NCBI RefSeq assembly: GCF_000168975.1
Contig: NZ_AAUW01000020.1
Location: 1 to 64,000, forward strand
Direction of reading: 5' to 3'
From: Roseibium aggregatum IAM 12614
Lineage (GTDB): Bacteria > Pseudomonadota > Alphaproteobacteria > Rhizobiales > Stappiaceae
Length of the DNA: 64,000 nt
Of this stretch, positions 15,672-24,750 are shown piece by piece. Below the pieces are notes generated by a model. The model saw only the letters and a program-made list of their open reading frames with translations, had not been told where the DNA came from and searched no databases. Position numbers and translations under genes: made by a program. Position 1 is the stretch's first letter. Every line of letters begins with the position of its first letter.

Positions 15672-16745
15672 TTACGCTTTGATCGATCCTGCGGCGTCTA
15701 GGACTTCCGCCATCACCTTCACCGAGTTGCGCTCCACAAGCGGACATTCCACCTTGATTTGCGCAGGTCCCGCCTGGCGGCCATTGGCATTGTCGAGAAG
15801 AAGCTCGAATGCAATCTCGCCCATTTCGTAATGCGGCAGGAGGAGCGTCGACAGCGGCGGATGCATGCTCTTGGAAATCTCGCGATTGTCGAAGCCTATT
15901 ACCGCAATATCTTCCGGAACACGGAGACCGCGCTCCTTCAAGGCATCGTAGCAGCCAAGTGCCATCAGGTCGTTGGCGCAGAAAATCGCATCGGGAGGCG
16001 TGTCGAGGTCGAGAAGCGCATGGGTGTGCTCATAACCTGAAAGCGGCTCCCAGTTGCCGGGTTTGACCAACTCGCTGTCGAACGGGATATCGTGACTGGA
16101 AAGGGCCTGCCGGTAACCTTTGAGCCGGTCTCTGGAGGCATCCACCCCCTGCTGCCCGTTGATGAGAGCGATGCGATGGTATCCGGCATTTATAAGATGG
16201 TCGGTCGCGGTCCGTCCGCCAAGCACATCTCCTGGAACCACCGACGGCAGGTCGCGCTCGGGCCGATAGCAGTTCAGCAACACCGTGTGCTGGTCATCAA
16301 AGGCCGGCGACAGATCAACCCGGCGGGTCAGAATTGTCCCGTAGACGATGCCCAGCAAGGGCATGTGGCTCATCTGCGAGAGGATCATCTTTTCGGTTTC
16401 CTCGTCGCCGTGACTGACCGCCAGGCTGACGTGGATGCCGTATTCATAGGCCTTGTCCCGGACACCCTCGAACGCGAGCGCCATCCAGGGGTCTGTCGTG
16501 ATCTCGTCGGCGATGAACAGGATGTTGGTGCGGTCGCCCATGACCGTTCGGGGTCCGCGGCGGACCAGGGTGTATCCGAGCTGCCTTGCAGCTTCGTTCA
16601 CCCGTCTGCGTGTCGCGTCGCTCAACTTCGCGCCCGGACTGCCGTTCAGAACAAGAGAAACCGTTGCCTGCGAAACTCCGGCTGTCGCGGCAACATCCAT
16701 CATCGTAGGACGTCTATCTGTTCCGAGCCGGCGTTTTTTTGACAT
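15672..16745 (-). CDS. LacI-family sugar-responsive repressor
   Basis: A 357-residue LacI/GalR regulator. The N-terminal HTH reads MMDVAATAGVSQATVSLVLNG (about residues 15-35), followed by a periplasmic-binding-protein-like ligand domain with DAIFCANDLMALG and IAVIGFDN. A TTG upstream (16775) would extend it by ten residues; the ATG at 16745 was preferred. It is the last gene of a minus-strand unit containing an ABC permease and ATPase, so it likely controls that importer and the divergent SDR and binding-protein genes. Confidence 0.92.
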   Translation of the reverse strand: MSKKRRLGTDRRPTMMDVAATAGVSQATVSLVLNGSPGAKLSDATRRRVNEAARQLGYTLVRRGPRTVMGDRTNILFIADEITTDPWMALAFEGVRDKAYEYGIHVSLAVSHGDEETEKMILSQMSHMPLLGIVYGTILTRRVDLSPAFDDQHTVLLNCYRPERDLPSVVPGDVLGGRTATDHLINAGYHRIALINGQQGVDASRDRLKGYRQALSSHDIPFDSELVKPGNWEPLSGYEHTHALLDLDTPPDAIFCANDLMALGCYDALKERGLRVPEDIAVIGFDNREISKSMHPPLSTLLLPHYEMGEIAFELLLDNANGRQAGPAQIKVECPLVERNSVKVMAEVLDAAGSIKA

Positions 16746-16874
16746 CAGTTTCCGGTTTTCCTCACCGTTGAACAAGGTGGCTGCGAAGCCGGCGAATGAC
16801 TATCCGTATTGCGTTGCAAAAGCAACAATTCCAAGGTTGTCATCGCCGGCCGGGTTCACGGTTCTCCAGTGTGT

Positions 16875-17870
16875 TCAGTCGCTTGAGCTCAAATTCCGGA
16901 TGCGGTCGAAAGCAACGGCAATAATGATAAAGCAACCGATGAACATTCCCTGCCAGAAGGTCGAAATACCAAGCAGTATCAAAGAGTTCCGGATGACTTC
17001 GATCAGCAGCGCTCCGATCACCGCCCCAAGTGCCGTTCCCTGGCCACCGGCGAGGTTCGCGCCGCCGATGACGGCAGCGGCGATCACTGTCAGTTCCATC
17101 GCCTGACCGAGATTTGTTGTCACGCTGCCGAGCCAACCAGCCATGAGAATGCCTGCAACGCCGGCAGTCAGTGCGGAGAAGACGTAAATCGAGACCTTGA
17201 TTCGCTTGACCGGGATGCCCGTGAGCGTTGCCGCCTGTTCGTTTCCACCGATTGCGAACACATACTGCCCCCATCGTGTCCAACGGTAGACAACGCTCAT
17301 CAGCGCGGCCAGGAAGACGAGAACGTAGATCGGATGCGGCAGACCGAGGGTCGAGCCGCCACCAACCCAAAGCAGCAGATCGTGATCGGGTCCGAATTCC
17401 CAGATCATCTTGTTGTTCGACAGAACCATCGCAAGCGAGCGGGCCGCCGAGAGCATACCGAGCGTCACGACAAACGGCGGCATGCCGACATAGGCGATCA
17501 AGAGGCCATTGAGCCAACCAACCGCGGCTGCCGCGGCGAGCGCGGCTACTGCGGAGATCCAGAACGGATATCCGGTCGACATCAGCACGCTGATGACCAT
17601 TGCAGCCAGCACCACTGTGGAGCCGACAGACAGATCGATGCCGCCGGAGGCAATCACGGTGGTCATGCCGATTGCGATGAGGCCGACGAAGGCAAAGTTT
17701 CGCGTCACGTTGAAGAGGTTGCGTTGGGTGGCAAAGGAATCCGTCAGCAGTGTAAGCGCAAGACACGCCAGGACGGCGGCCGCGAACACCCAGAAGATCT
17801 GGGAGCCGAGGATCCGGGAGACCGGGGACCGATGCTGGCTGAAGTCGATTGCTTGTTCGAGAGTGGTCAT
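16875..17870 (-). CDS. CUT2-type sugar ABC transporter permease
   Basis: A 331-residue RbsC-like permease with about ten transmembrane segments. Diagnostic parts are IASGGIDLSVGSTV, MPPFVVTLGMLSAARSLAM, AIGGNEQAATLTGIPVKRIK and AAVIGGANLAGGQGT. It lies 13 bp after the single-domain ATPase gene and upstream of the lacI gene. It presumably works with the binding protein at 19835, encoded divergently. Confidence 0.92.
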   Translation of the reverse strand: MTTLEQAIDFSQHRSPVSRILGSQIFWVFAAAVLACLALTLLTDSFATQRNLFNVTRNFAFVGLIAIGMTTVIASGGIDLSVGSTVVLAAMVISVLMSTGYPFWISAVAALAAAAAVGWLNGLLIAYVGMPPFVVTLGMLSAARSLAMVLSNNKMIWEFGPDHDLLLWVGGGSTLGLPHPIYVLVFLAALMSVVYRWTRWGQYVFAIGGNEQAATLTGIPVKRIKVSIYVFSALTAGVAGILMAGWLGSVTTNLGQAMELTVIAAAVIGGANLAGGQGTALGAVIGALLIEVIRNSLILLGISTFWQGMFIGCFIIIAVAFDRIRNLSSSD

Positions 17871-17883
17871 CGGAAACTCCTCC

Positions 17884-18624
17884 TCACGCCGTTTCGATGG
17901 CGCCGGTAATCAGGCCGGTCACTTCTTCCGGTGAACTGTCTTTGGCCAGTTTGCTGGCGACCAGCTCTCCCCTGCGCAAGACGGCGATGTGGCTGCACAC
18001 CGCAAAGACGTCGGGCATGCGATGGCTGATCAGGACGACGCTGATGCCCTGGTCGCTGAGCCGGTGGATCAGATCCAGCACCTCGGAGACCTGACGCACC
18101 GAGATCGCGGCGGTCGGCTCGTCCATCAGTACGATCTTGGCATTCGACAGCAGCGTCCTGGCAATGGCGACGGCCTGGCGCTGCCCGCCCGACATTCGCC
18201 TGACGAGATCCCTGGGCCGGGTTTCCGATTTCAAAATGGCAAAAAGCTCTGCCGAGCGCCGGTGCATGGTGGAGTAGTCGAGAAAGCGAAACCCGGCGAC
18301 GCGCCGCCTCGGCTCACGGCCGAGAAACACATTGGACGCTGCCGACAGGTTGTCGCACAGCGCCAGGTCCTGATAGACGACTTCAATTCCCTGCCGCTGT
18401 GCATCACGCGGCTTGTGAAAGTCCACCGTGTCGCCATCGATGGAGATCGATCCGTGCGTGGGTCTGAAATTTCCGGCGACAATCTTCACCAGCGTCGACT
18501 TGCCCGCCCCATTATCGCCCATCAGCCCCAGCACCTCCCCTGGAGCAACCTCCAGCGAGACATCGCTCAGGGCCTGGATGGCGCCAAAACTCTTTGAGAT
18601 TCCTGTCAGCCGCAGCCTCGACAT
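17884..18624 (-). CDS. single-domain CUT2 sugar ABC ATPase
   Basis: A 246-residue ABC ATPase with one nucleotide-binding domain: Walker A GDNGAGKST, signature MSGGQRQAVAIA and Walker B IVLMDEPTAA, then the H-loop ISHRMPD. Most CUT2 importers use a double-length RbsA protein; the half-size form resembles FrcA-type ATPases and would act as a homodimer. The start at 18624 was chosen because GGGGAGGAG lies just upstream. Upstream is a divergent promoter region shared with the SDR gene. Confidence 0.92.
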   Translation of the reverse strand: MSRLRLTGISKSFGAIQALSDVSLEVAPGEVLGLMGDNGAGKSTLVKIVAGNFRPTHGSISIDGDTVDFHKPRDAQRQGIEVVYQDLALCDNLSAASNVFLGREPRRRVAGFRFLDYSTMHRRSAELFAILKSETRPRDLVRRMSGGQRQAVAIARTLLSNAKIVLMDEPTAAISVRQVSEVLDLIHRLSDQGISVVLISHRMPDVFAVCSHIAVLRRGELVASKLAKDSSPEEVTGLITGAIETA

Positions 18625-18761
18625 TCGATCGCTCCTCCCCAATCGCGGTTCGGTCCGGTTCTGCGACCGTTGCCGACCTCAGCGGTCCGGCTGCGGCAAC
18701 GACCATTGTCATCCCGCCAACCGCTCCCCCTGAGACACCGCCGTCCAATCAATTTCGATCC

Positions 18762-18789
18762 TTGACTAACTAATATTAATAAATACTAT
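18762..18789 (+). promoter_or_regulatory. sigma-70-like promoter for the SDR/binding-protein unit
   Basis: TTGACT and TACTAT are separated by 16 bp in an AT-rich patch with repeated ACTAATA/TAATAA words. The patch is a plausible place for the LacI-type repressor to bind. A similar TACTAATAA direct repeat occurs near 21041-21060. Confidence 0.45.
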
Positions 18790-18814
18790 TTAATAAACGC
18801 AAGGGGGACGTTGA

Positions 18815-19795
18815 ATGAAATTGCTGCTCACCGGTGCCTCCGGAAAGGTTGGACAAAACTTTTTGCCGGAGTTCCTGTCTTCGGACCGGTTCCGGGAGTG
18901 GAGCGTCGTGGCCCTTTGCAATAACCGGATGATTTCCGGTGGTGAGCGCGTTGAAGTCGTTCAAGGATCGATTGCCGATCCTGCCGCCGTCGCAAGCGCC
19001 ATGAGCGGCGTAACCCATGTCCTGCACATGGCGGCGGTCAAGGAATCCCCCGACCTGGCAATGGATGTTTCGGTAAAGGGCATGTTCGTCCTTCTGGAGG
19101 AATTCCGCCTGCAGAAGACCGCCAGTCAGTTCGTTCTCATCAGCGGAGACTGCGCTGTCGGCCATGCCTTTCAGCCGTACGAAGGCCCGGTGACGGAAAC
19201 CTCGGAGCGCAAGGCCTATCCGGGCTGCTATGCCCTGACGAAGGTGCTGGAGGAAGTGATGCTGGAACAATACCGGCATCAGTACGGCCTGAACGGCTGT
19301 GTCCTGCGGGCTCCCTGGATCATGGAGAAGGACGACTTCCGCTTTGCGCTCTCTTTCGGGCCGGACCAGTTCGGCGGCCCGCTCTGGACGGAACTGCTGC
19401 CGGAAGAGGACTTACGCACCTATGCAGACGGGAACCACGTACCGCTGCTGAAGGACAGGGACGGTCACCCGCTGAAAAGAAATTTCGTCCATGTGGACGA
19501 CCTCGTCTCGGCCATTCTGGCGGCTCTCGATGCGCCGGAAGCGGCCGGACAGCTCTTCAACATCTCGATGAACGAACCGGTCGACTATGGATGCGCCGCG
19601 CATCACCTCGTCGAAACCCGTTCGCTGAAGATTGCCGAAATCCCGACATCCATGCACAGCAACTGGCTCGACAACACCAAGGCGCGTCTGCTGCTCGGCT
19701 GGAGCCCGTCGGTGGACCTCAAGGCCCTCATTGAACGGGCCTGGAATTACAGAAGGGACGAAAAAGATCCCCGCATGATCTGGTACCCGGGGTAA
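18815..19795 (+). CDS. NAD(P)-dependent epimerase/dehydratase-type SDR
   Basis: Extended short-chain dehydrogenase (326 aa). The N-terminal MKLLLTGASGKVGQ is a Rossmann TGxxGxxG variant. The catalytic YALTK (Tyr-x3-Lys) is present, and LLGWSPSVDLKALIE sits near the C-terminus. It precedes a sugar-binding protein and is divergent from a sugar permease and ATPase, so oxidation or epimerisation of the imported sugar is likely. Some relatives are uronate dehydrogenases, but this protein is longer and the substrate cannot be assigned. Confidence 0.8.
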   Translation: MKLLLTGASGKVGQNFLPEFLSSDRFREWSVVALCNNRMISGGERVEVVQGSIADPAAVASAMSGVTHVLHMAAVKESPDLAMDVSVKGMFVLLEEFRLQKTASQFVLISGDCAVGHAFQPYEGPVTETSERKAYPGCYALTKVLEEVMLEQYRHQYGLNGCVLRAPWIMEKDDFRFALSFGPDQFGGPLWTELLPEEDLRTYADGNHVPLLKDRDGHPLKRNFVHVDDLVSAILAALDAPEAAGQLFNISMNEPVDYGCAAHHLVETRSLKIAEIPTSMHSNWLDNTKARLLLGWSPSVDLKALIERAWNYRRDEKDPRMIWYPG

Positions 19796-19834
19796 TCCGC
19801 GCCGGGGCCTGAAAAACAGAAGGGAGTGATACGC

Positions 19835-20827
19835 ATGAGACACAAGATACTGATGTTCGGGACTGCGGTCGTAATGGCTCTTCAGATCGGCTCCGCGCCG
19901 GCGCAGGACAAGAAGACGCTCGCGATTGTCGTGAAGGGTCTCGATAACCCGTTCTTCGAACAGATAAATCTCGGCTGCCAGAAATGGATGTCCGAAAACG
20001 CGGACAGTGAATACGAGTGCCTTTACACCGGCCCGGCGTCGTCCGCTGACGAAGCCGGCGAAGTGCAGATCGTAGACGACCTCCTGACCCGCGGCGTCGC
20101 GGCAATCGCGATTTCACCGTCCAACGCACCTGCCATGGCCAACCGCATCCGCCAGATCGCGCCGAGCGTGCCCGTCATGACCATCGATGCGGATTTTCTG
20201 GCGGAAGACCGGGATTTGCGCAAAACCTATCTGGGAACCGACAACTACCTGATGGGTGTCAAGATGGCTGAGGAAGCGGCCAAACTGAAGCCCGATGGCG
20301 GCACTGTCTGCCTGCAGCTCGGCAACGTGGCCGCGGACAACATCAACGCCCGCGCTCAAGGCTTCCGCGACACGGCTTCCGGCGCAAAAGGCACCGACCG
20401 GCTGACCGGCCAGAATGGCTGGAGCGAAGTGGACGGCTGCCCGGTCTTCACAAATGACCAGGCCGATCTCGCCAACCAGCAGATGGCCGATACCTTCATC
20501 GCCAACCCGGATCTCGATGCGTTCATCCTCATTGGGGGATGGGCACAATTCGCGCCTCAGGCCTATACACAGGTCACCGACCAGGTGATGGACAAGCTGA
20601 AATCGAAGGATCTGATCATCATCGCGGGCGACACGCTTCCCCCGCAGACGAAGGCGTTCCGCGATGGCAGAAGCCATGCCCAGGTCGGACAGCGCCCGTT
20701 TGAAATGGGCTATCGCGCTCCTGACGTGATGATCCAGCTGATCAAAGGCGAAAGCGTCGAGGATCCGCTTTATACGGGCCTGGATGTCTGCAACCAGGAA
20801 GATCCGGGGTTCTGCGCGAACAACTAA
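19835..20827 (+). CDS. periplasmic sugar-binding protein (CUT2, RbsB-like)
   Basis: A 330-residue solute-binding protein with a signal peptide (KILMFGTAVVMALQIGSAPA) and a type I periplasmic-binding fold: TLAIVVKGLDNPFFEQI, AIAISPSNAPAMANRI and FILIGGWAQFAP. It has extra cysteines, including a pair near the end (VCNQEDPGFC), probably a disulfide. The ATG at 19835 follows AAGGGAG; an in-frame GTG lies 9 bp earlier. It is the likely receptor for the divergently encoded permease and half-ATPase at 16875-18624. Confidence 0.9.
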   Translation: MRHKILMFGTAVVMALQIGSAPAQDKKTLAIVVKGLDNPFFEQINLGCQKWMSENADSEYECLYTGPASSADEAGEVQIVDDLLTRGVAAIAISPSNAPAMANRIRQIAPSVPVMTIDADFLAEDRDLRKTYLGTDNYLMGVKMAEEAAKLKPDGGTVCLQLGNVAADNINARAQGFRDTASGAKGTDRLTGQNGWSEVDGCPVFTNDQADLANQQMADTFIANPDLDAFILIGGWAQFAPQAYTQVTDQVMDKLKSKDLIIIAGDTLPPQTKAFRDGRSHAQVGQRPFEMGYRAPDVMIQLIKGESVEDPLYTGLDVCNQEDPGFCANN

Positions 20828-20846
20828 CCCACCAACCTCTCCTCTG

Positions 20847-20885
20847 GCCGCCGGATTTGCGCATTGGGTCCGGCGGCGCTTTTTC
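20847..20885 (+). terminator. rho-independent terminator after the first sugar-binding protein
   Basis: GCCGCCGGA and TCCGGCGGC form a perfect 9-bp stem with a 13-nt loop, followed by GCTTTTT. Confidence 0.75.
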
Positions 20886-21029
20886 TGGAAAGGCTGACAG
20901 GAAAACATTCCGGCCGGCACGCCGGAAGCGCGAAATCGTGTCTGAAATCAACCTTTAAACAATGAGACCGGAAGCTTGCCGTAACGGTCCGGACCGCTGA
21001 GCGGACGTCCGTCGCTTCCCAAGAATGGC

Positions 21030-21058
21030 TTGAACTCATTTACTAATAATATTACTAA
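21030..21058 (+). promoter_or_regulatory. promoter candidate for the second CUT2 operon
   Basis: TTGAAC and TACTAA are separated by 17 bp and overlap a direct repeat of TACTAATAA. It lies 50 bp upstream of the binding-protein gene. Confidence 0.4.
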
Positions 21059-21106
21059 TAACTTGTCAGACACATTAGTTCTGACGTTCTTCACAGGGAG
21101 GAGAAT

Positions 21107-22054
21107 ATGAACTTCGGGAAAACTCTTTGCATCGCGGCCATTGCCGCCCTTACCGCCACAGCGGCGCAATCCCAGGACAAGCCGCAGCTCGCCTTCGTCG
21201 TCAACGCAGCTTCAGATTTCTGGAAACTGGCCGAGGCCGGTGTGAATGCCGCACAGGCCGAATTGCCGGGCTATGATCTGCAGTTCCGTTACCCGGCCCA
21301 GGGAACGGCCGCGCTTCAAAACGCGCTGATGGACGATCTCGTGGCCGCCGGTACGGACGCCATCATGATTTCGTCGGTCGATCCGAAGACGTCAATCGAC
21401 GCCTTCAACCGCATCGCGGCACAGGTTCCGCTGTTCACCACAGACAGCGACGCCCCCGAAAGTGACCGCATAGCCTATCTCGGATCGTCAAACACGCTTG
21501 CCGGCAATCAGGCAGGCGAAATCGCCAAGAAGGCCCTGCCGAACGGCGGCACCTGTATGGGCTTTGTCGGCTTCCTCGGGGCGGATAACGCCAAGGAACG
21601 CATCGCCGGCTTCCGGGAAACGGTCAAGGGATCGGGCATCGAGCTTGTCGACGTGCGCGGTGACGATGTCGACTTCCCCAAGGCCCGTCAGAATGTCGAC
21701 GATGTCCTGGCCGCAAATCCTGAAGTCAACTGCATGGTCGGGTTCTATTCCTATAACCCGCCCAAGATCTACGAGGCGCTGCAGGCCGCGGGCAAACTGG
21801 GTGAGATCACCGTCATTGCATTCGATGAAGACCCGATCACGCTTGGCGCCATCCGCGAAGGCAGCTTCGCCGGCACCGTGGTGCAGGACCCATACCAGTG
21901 GGGCTACCAGGGCATGCACCTGATGGCAAAGTTCCTGGAAGGCGACAAGAGCGGCATTCCAGGGGATGGCCTCATCATTGTTCCGACCAAGATCATCGAC
22001 ACGTCGAACGTCGATGCCTTCGAGGCAGAACTGAAGGCGCGGATCAAAGGCTAG
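21107..22054 (+). CDS. periplasmic sugar-binding protein (CUT2)
   Basis: A 315-residue RbsB-like receptor: signal peptide ending at about residue 22, then LAFVVNAASDFWKLAEAGV, DAIMISSVDPKTSIDAF and VIAFDEDPITLGAIREG. First gene of an operon with an RbsA-like double ATPase (22144) and a permease (23663). GGGAGGAG precedes the start. Ligand unknown, presumably a pentose or hexose. Confidence 0.92.
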   Translation: MNFGKTLCIAAIAALTATAAQSQDKPQLAFVVNAASDFWKLAEAGVNAAQAELPGYDLQFRYPAQGTAALQNALMDDLVAAGTDAIMISSVDPKTSIDAFNRIAAQVPLFTTDSDAPESDRIAYLGSSNTLAGNQAGEIAKKALPNGGTCMGFVGFLGADNAKERIAGFRETVKGSGIELVDVRGDDVDFPKARQNVDDVLAANPEVNCMVGFYSYNPPKIYEALQAAGKLGEITVIAFDEDPITLGAIREGSFAGTVVQDPYQWGYQGMHLMAKFLEGDKSGIPGDGLIIVPTKIIDTSNVDAFEAELKARIKG

Positions 22055-22078
22055 GCCGATACTCCCAAGCCAGCCAGC

Positions 22079-22115
22079 AGGCTGCGCGGACCGAAGATAG
22101 CGGACTGCGCAGCCT
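22079..22115 (+). terminator. intercistronic hairpin after the binding-protein gene
   Basis: AGGCTGCGC and GCGCAGCCT form a perfect 9-bp stem with a long loop and no T-tract. Such hairpins often stabilise the binding-protein mRNA or attenuate the downstream transporter genes. Confidence 0.55.
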
Positions 22116-22143
22116 ACGCCCCCGACCTATTGGAGCCAGACCC

Positions 22144-23646
22144 TTGCCATCCGGTTTTCAGAAGATATCGCTCGAACTTTCCCGGGTAACGAAGGTCTAT
22201 CCGGGTGTTGTTGCCCTGCAGGATGTCGATCTCAGTATCGCCGGCGGAGAGATTGTCGGGTTGATTGGCGAAAATGGTGCCGGCAAATCCACATTGATGA
22301 AAGTGCTCGGCGGAGCGGTCTCACCTGACGGTGGCGGCATTCACATCGACGGTCAACATTACAGTGCTCTTTCGCCCGCGGAAGCCGGCCGTCTCGGCAT
22401 CGCCTTCGTTCATCAGGAGCTCAATCCCTTTTCCAATCTCGACGTCACCGCGAATGTATTGCTCGGACGCGAAATCACGTCAGGTCCGTTGCGGTTGCTC
22501 GACCGGCGGGCCATGGAAGCCAAGGTTGCTCCGATCTTGCAGCTGCTTGGGACCCGCTTCGGTCCCGCCGACCCGGTTTCCGGCCTTTCTCTTGCCGATC
22601 AGCAATTGCTTGAAATTGCGAGAGCGCTTTCGATGAACGCGCGTCTTGTCATCCTCGACGAGCCAACCTCCAGCCTGACCCTGTCCGAGACCGAGAGACT
22701 TCTGTCCGTCATGCGGCAACTGCAAAGCCGGGGCGTCGCAGTCCTCTTTATCAGCCACCGCCTCAGCGAGGTTGAAAACGTCGCCGACAGGGTCGTTTGC
22801 CTGCGGGATGGCAAAAATGCCGGCGAACTGACTGGGCAACAGATCTGCAAGGACGCGATGGTGCGGATGATGATCGGTCGGGACGTTCAGCAGTTCTACG
22901 AAAAATCCGCACACGGGGTGTCGACACCGGTTCTTTCACTACGGGGCGTCCGCACCAGCACCTTTCCAGCTGCCAGCGTCGACCTCGATCTTCATGCGGG
23001 TGAAATTCTCGGCGTGGCGGGGCTTGTCGGGGCAGGAAGAACCGAGCTTGCACGGGCAATCTTCGGTGTTGATGCCTTCTCGGACGGAACGATCCATCTC
23101 AACGGCACCGAGTTGAAGTCTCATTCGGTTCCCGAGGCGATTTCGGCCGGGCTTTCGCTTGTGCCCGAAGACAGGAAGGAACAGGGGCTACTTCTGGACT
23201 TTGCAATCGCCGACAACATTTCGCTGCCGTGCCTCAATCACCTCTCGCGTTTTGGCGTTGTCGACAGGGAGCGCGAGACATCTCTTGCCCAGGCTTCACA
23301 GGCCCGCCTCTCCATAAAGACGAGTTCCATATTCCACTCTGCGGCAGAGCTTTCTGGCGGAAACCAGCAGAAGGTCGTCCTGGCGAAATGGCTCGCCACC
23401 AACCCGAAGGTGATCATTTTCGATGAACCCACGCGCGGCATCGATGTCGGCGCCAAGGCCGAAGTCTACCACCTGCTTCAGGCGCTCGCGCGGGACGGCG
23501 TCGGCATTCTCATGATCTCGAGCGACATGGAAGAGGTCATCGGCGTCTCCGACCGTGTCGCGGTCATGCGCCGGGGGCATGTCACGGGAATCCTGAACTC
23601 AGACGAATTGACGGAAGAAAACATACTCCGGCTTGCAGTCGGCTAA
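22144..23646 (+). CDS. double-domain sugar ABC ATPase (RbsA-like)
   Basis: A 500-residue ATPase with two fused ABC domains. The first has Walker A GENGAGKST and Walker B VILDEPTSS. The second has the degenerate GLVGAGRTEL in place of Walker A, with signature LSGGNQQKVVLAKWL and Walker B IIFDEPTRGIDVG. That asymmetry is normal for RbsA/XylG/AraG. The open frame extends back into the binding-protein gene; a TTG at 22144 preceded by TTGGAGCC gives the expected family length. Energises uptake with the permease at 23663. Confidence 0.9.
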   Translation: MPSGFQKISLELSRVTKVYPGVVALQDVDLSIAGGEIVGLIGENGAGKSTLMKVLGGAVSPDGGGIHIDGQHYSALSPAEAGRLGIAFVHQELNPFSNLDVTANVLLGREITSGPLRLLDRRAMEAKVAPILQLLGTRFGPADPVSGLSLADQQLLEIARALSMNARLVILDEPTSSLTLSETERLLSVMRQLQSRGVAVLFISHRLSEVENVADRVVCLRDGKNAGELTGQQICKDAMVRMMIGRDVQQFYEKSAHGVSTPVLSLRGVRTSTFPAASVDLDLHAGEILGVAGLVGAGRTELARAIFGVDAFSDGTIHLNGTELKSHSVPEAISAGLSLVPEDRKEQGLLLDFAIADNISLPCLNHLSRFGVVDRERETSLAQASQARLSIKTSSIFHSAAELSGGNQQKVVLAKWLATNPKVIIFDEPTRGIDVGAKAEVYHLLQALARDGVGILMISSDMEEVIGVSDRVAVMRRGHVTGILNSDELTEENILRLAVG

Positions 23647-23662
23647 TCGGTGAGGAATACGA

Positions 23663-24673
23663 ATGCAAAAGAAGGATATCGGACTGGCCCTGCTCGTTCT
23701 GGTCGTCGGATCGGTTGTCGCCTTGATCAATCCGAGGTTTCTGTCGCCGATCAATCTTGCAAACACAGCCAATCTCATCGGTCTGTTCGGCCTGTTTTCT
23801 CTGGCAGAAGCCTTCGTCATCGTGACGGCTGGCATCGAGCTGTCCGTCGGCTCTCTCATTGCGCTGCTTGGCGTCCTGTTTGTTGATCTGATCGTCGTCC
23901 AGGGTGTGCCCTGGCCGGTTGCCGCGCTGATCGTGCTGACCTGCGGGGCCATCTTCGGCTCAATTCACGGCTGGCTGATCACACGTCTGCAGTTGCAGCC
24001 CTTCATCGTCACCTTGTGCGGTCTTCTGATTTATCGCGGTGTTGCCCGGTTCTATACCAAGGATGGAACCGCCGGGTTCTCCTTCGGTGACGAATTTCCC
24101 GTGCTGGAATGGTTGATCTCCGGGCGAACCGGCGGCGTGCCGCACTCGATCATCGCCTTTACCGTTATCGCGGTGATCGCGTGGTTCGTTTTGCACCGAA
24201 CCGTGTTCGGCAGGCATCTCTTCGCCGTTGGAAAGAATGAGGAAGCTGCGCGTTTCACAGGCATCAACACCAGACGGGTCATCGTACTTGCCTATGTCAT
24301 CTGCGCCGTTCTCACGGGTCTTTCCGCCATCTTCTTTGCCATGTACACACGCTCCATTCACCCGGCCTCGCACGGTAACTTCTACGAACTCTACGCAATC
24401 GCCGCGGCCGTTCTCGGCGGATTTTCCCTGCGCGGCGGTGAAGGTTCGGTTGTCGGGGTCGTCCTCGGTGTCATTCTGCTGCAAGTCCTGCAGAACCTCG
24501 TCAATCTGCTCGGGATTCCCTCTTCCCTCAACTTTGCGGTCATGGGCAGCGTGATCCTCATCGGTGTCATTGCCGACACACAGATCACCAAACACCGAAA
24601 TTCCAGGCGCCAGGCCGTTGCCCTTGCGACAATCAAGGGCGCGGCCCCCAAACCTCAGTCGCTGCCCGAATGA
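23663..24673 (+). CDS. CUT2-type sugar ABC transporter permease
   Basis: A 336-residue RbsC-like membrane protein: AEAFVIVTAGIELSVGSLI, LQPFIVTLCGLLIYRGVARF, AVGKNEEAARFTGINTRR and AAAVLGGFSLRGGEGS. It closes the second CUT2 operon, 16 bp after the ATPase. The C-terminal 25 residues are basic and cytoplasmic. It ends about 80 bp from the convergent repC stop. Confidence 0.92.
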   Translation: MQKKDIGLALLVLVVGSVVALINPRFLSPINLANTANLIGLFGLFSLAEAFVIVTAGIELSVGSLIALLGVLFVDLIVVQGVPWPVAALIVLTCGAIFGSIHGWLITRLQLQPFIVTLCGLLIYRGVARFYTKDGTAGFSFGDEFPVLEWLISGRTGGVPHSIIAFTVIAVIAWFVLHRTVFGRHLFAVGKNEEAARFTGINTRRVIVLAYVICAVLTGLSAIFFAMYTRSIHPASHGNFYELYAIAAAVLGGFSLRGGEGSVVGVVLGVILLQVLQNLVNLLGIPSSLNFAVMGSVILIGVIADTQITKHRNSRRQAVALATIKGAAPKPQSLPE

Positions 24674-24750
24674 CAAAGAGTGCCGAGAACGAGTAGCGCC
24701 TGTTTCGCAACAATGCCGGATCAGGTTCAAAATATCGGGCTGGCTGCCCC

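Noticed and set aside
21898..22143. N-terminal extension of the RbsA-like ATPase
   Set aside because: These codons overlap the binding-protein gene in another frame and match nothing; the TTG at 22144 gives the normal length.
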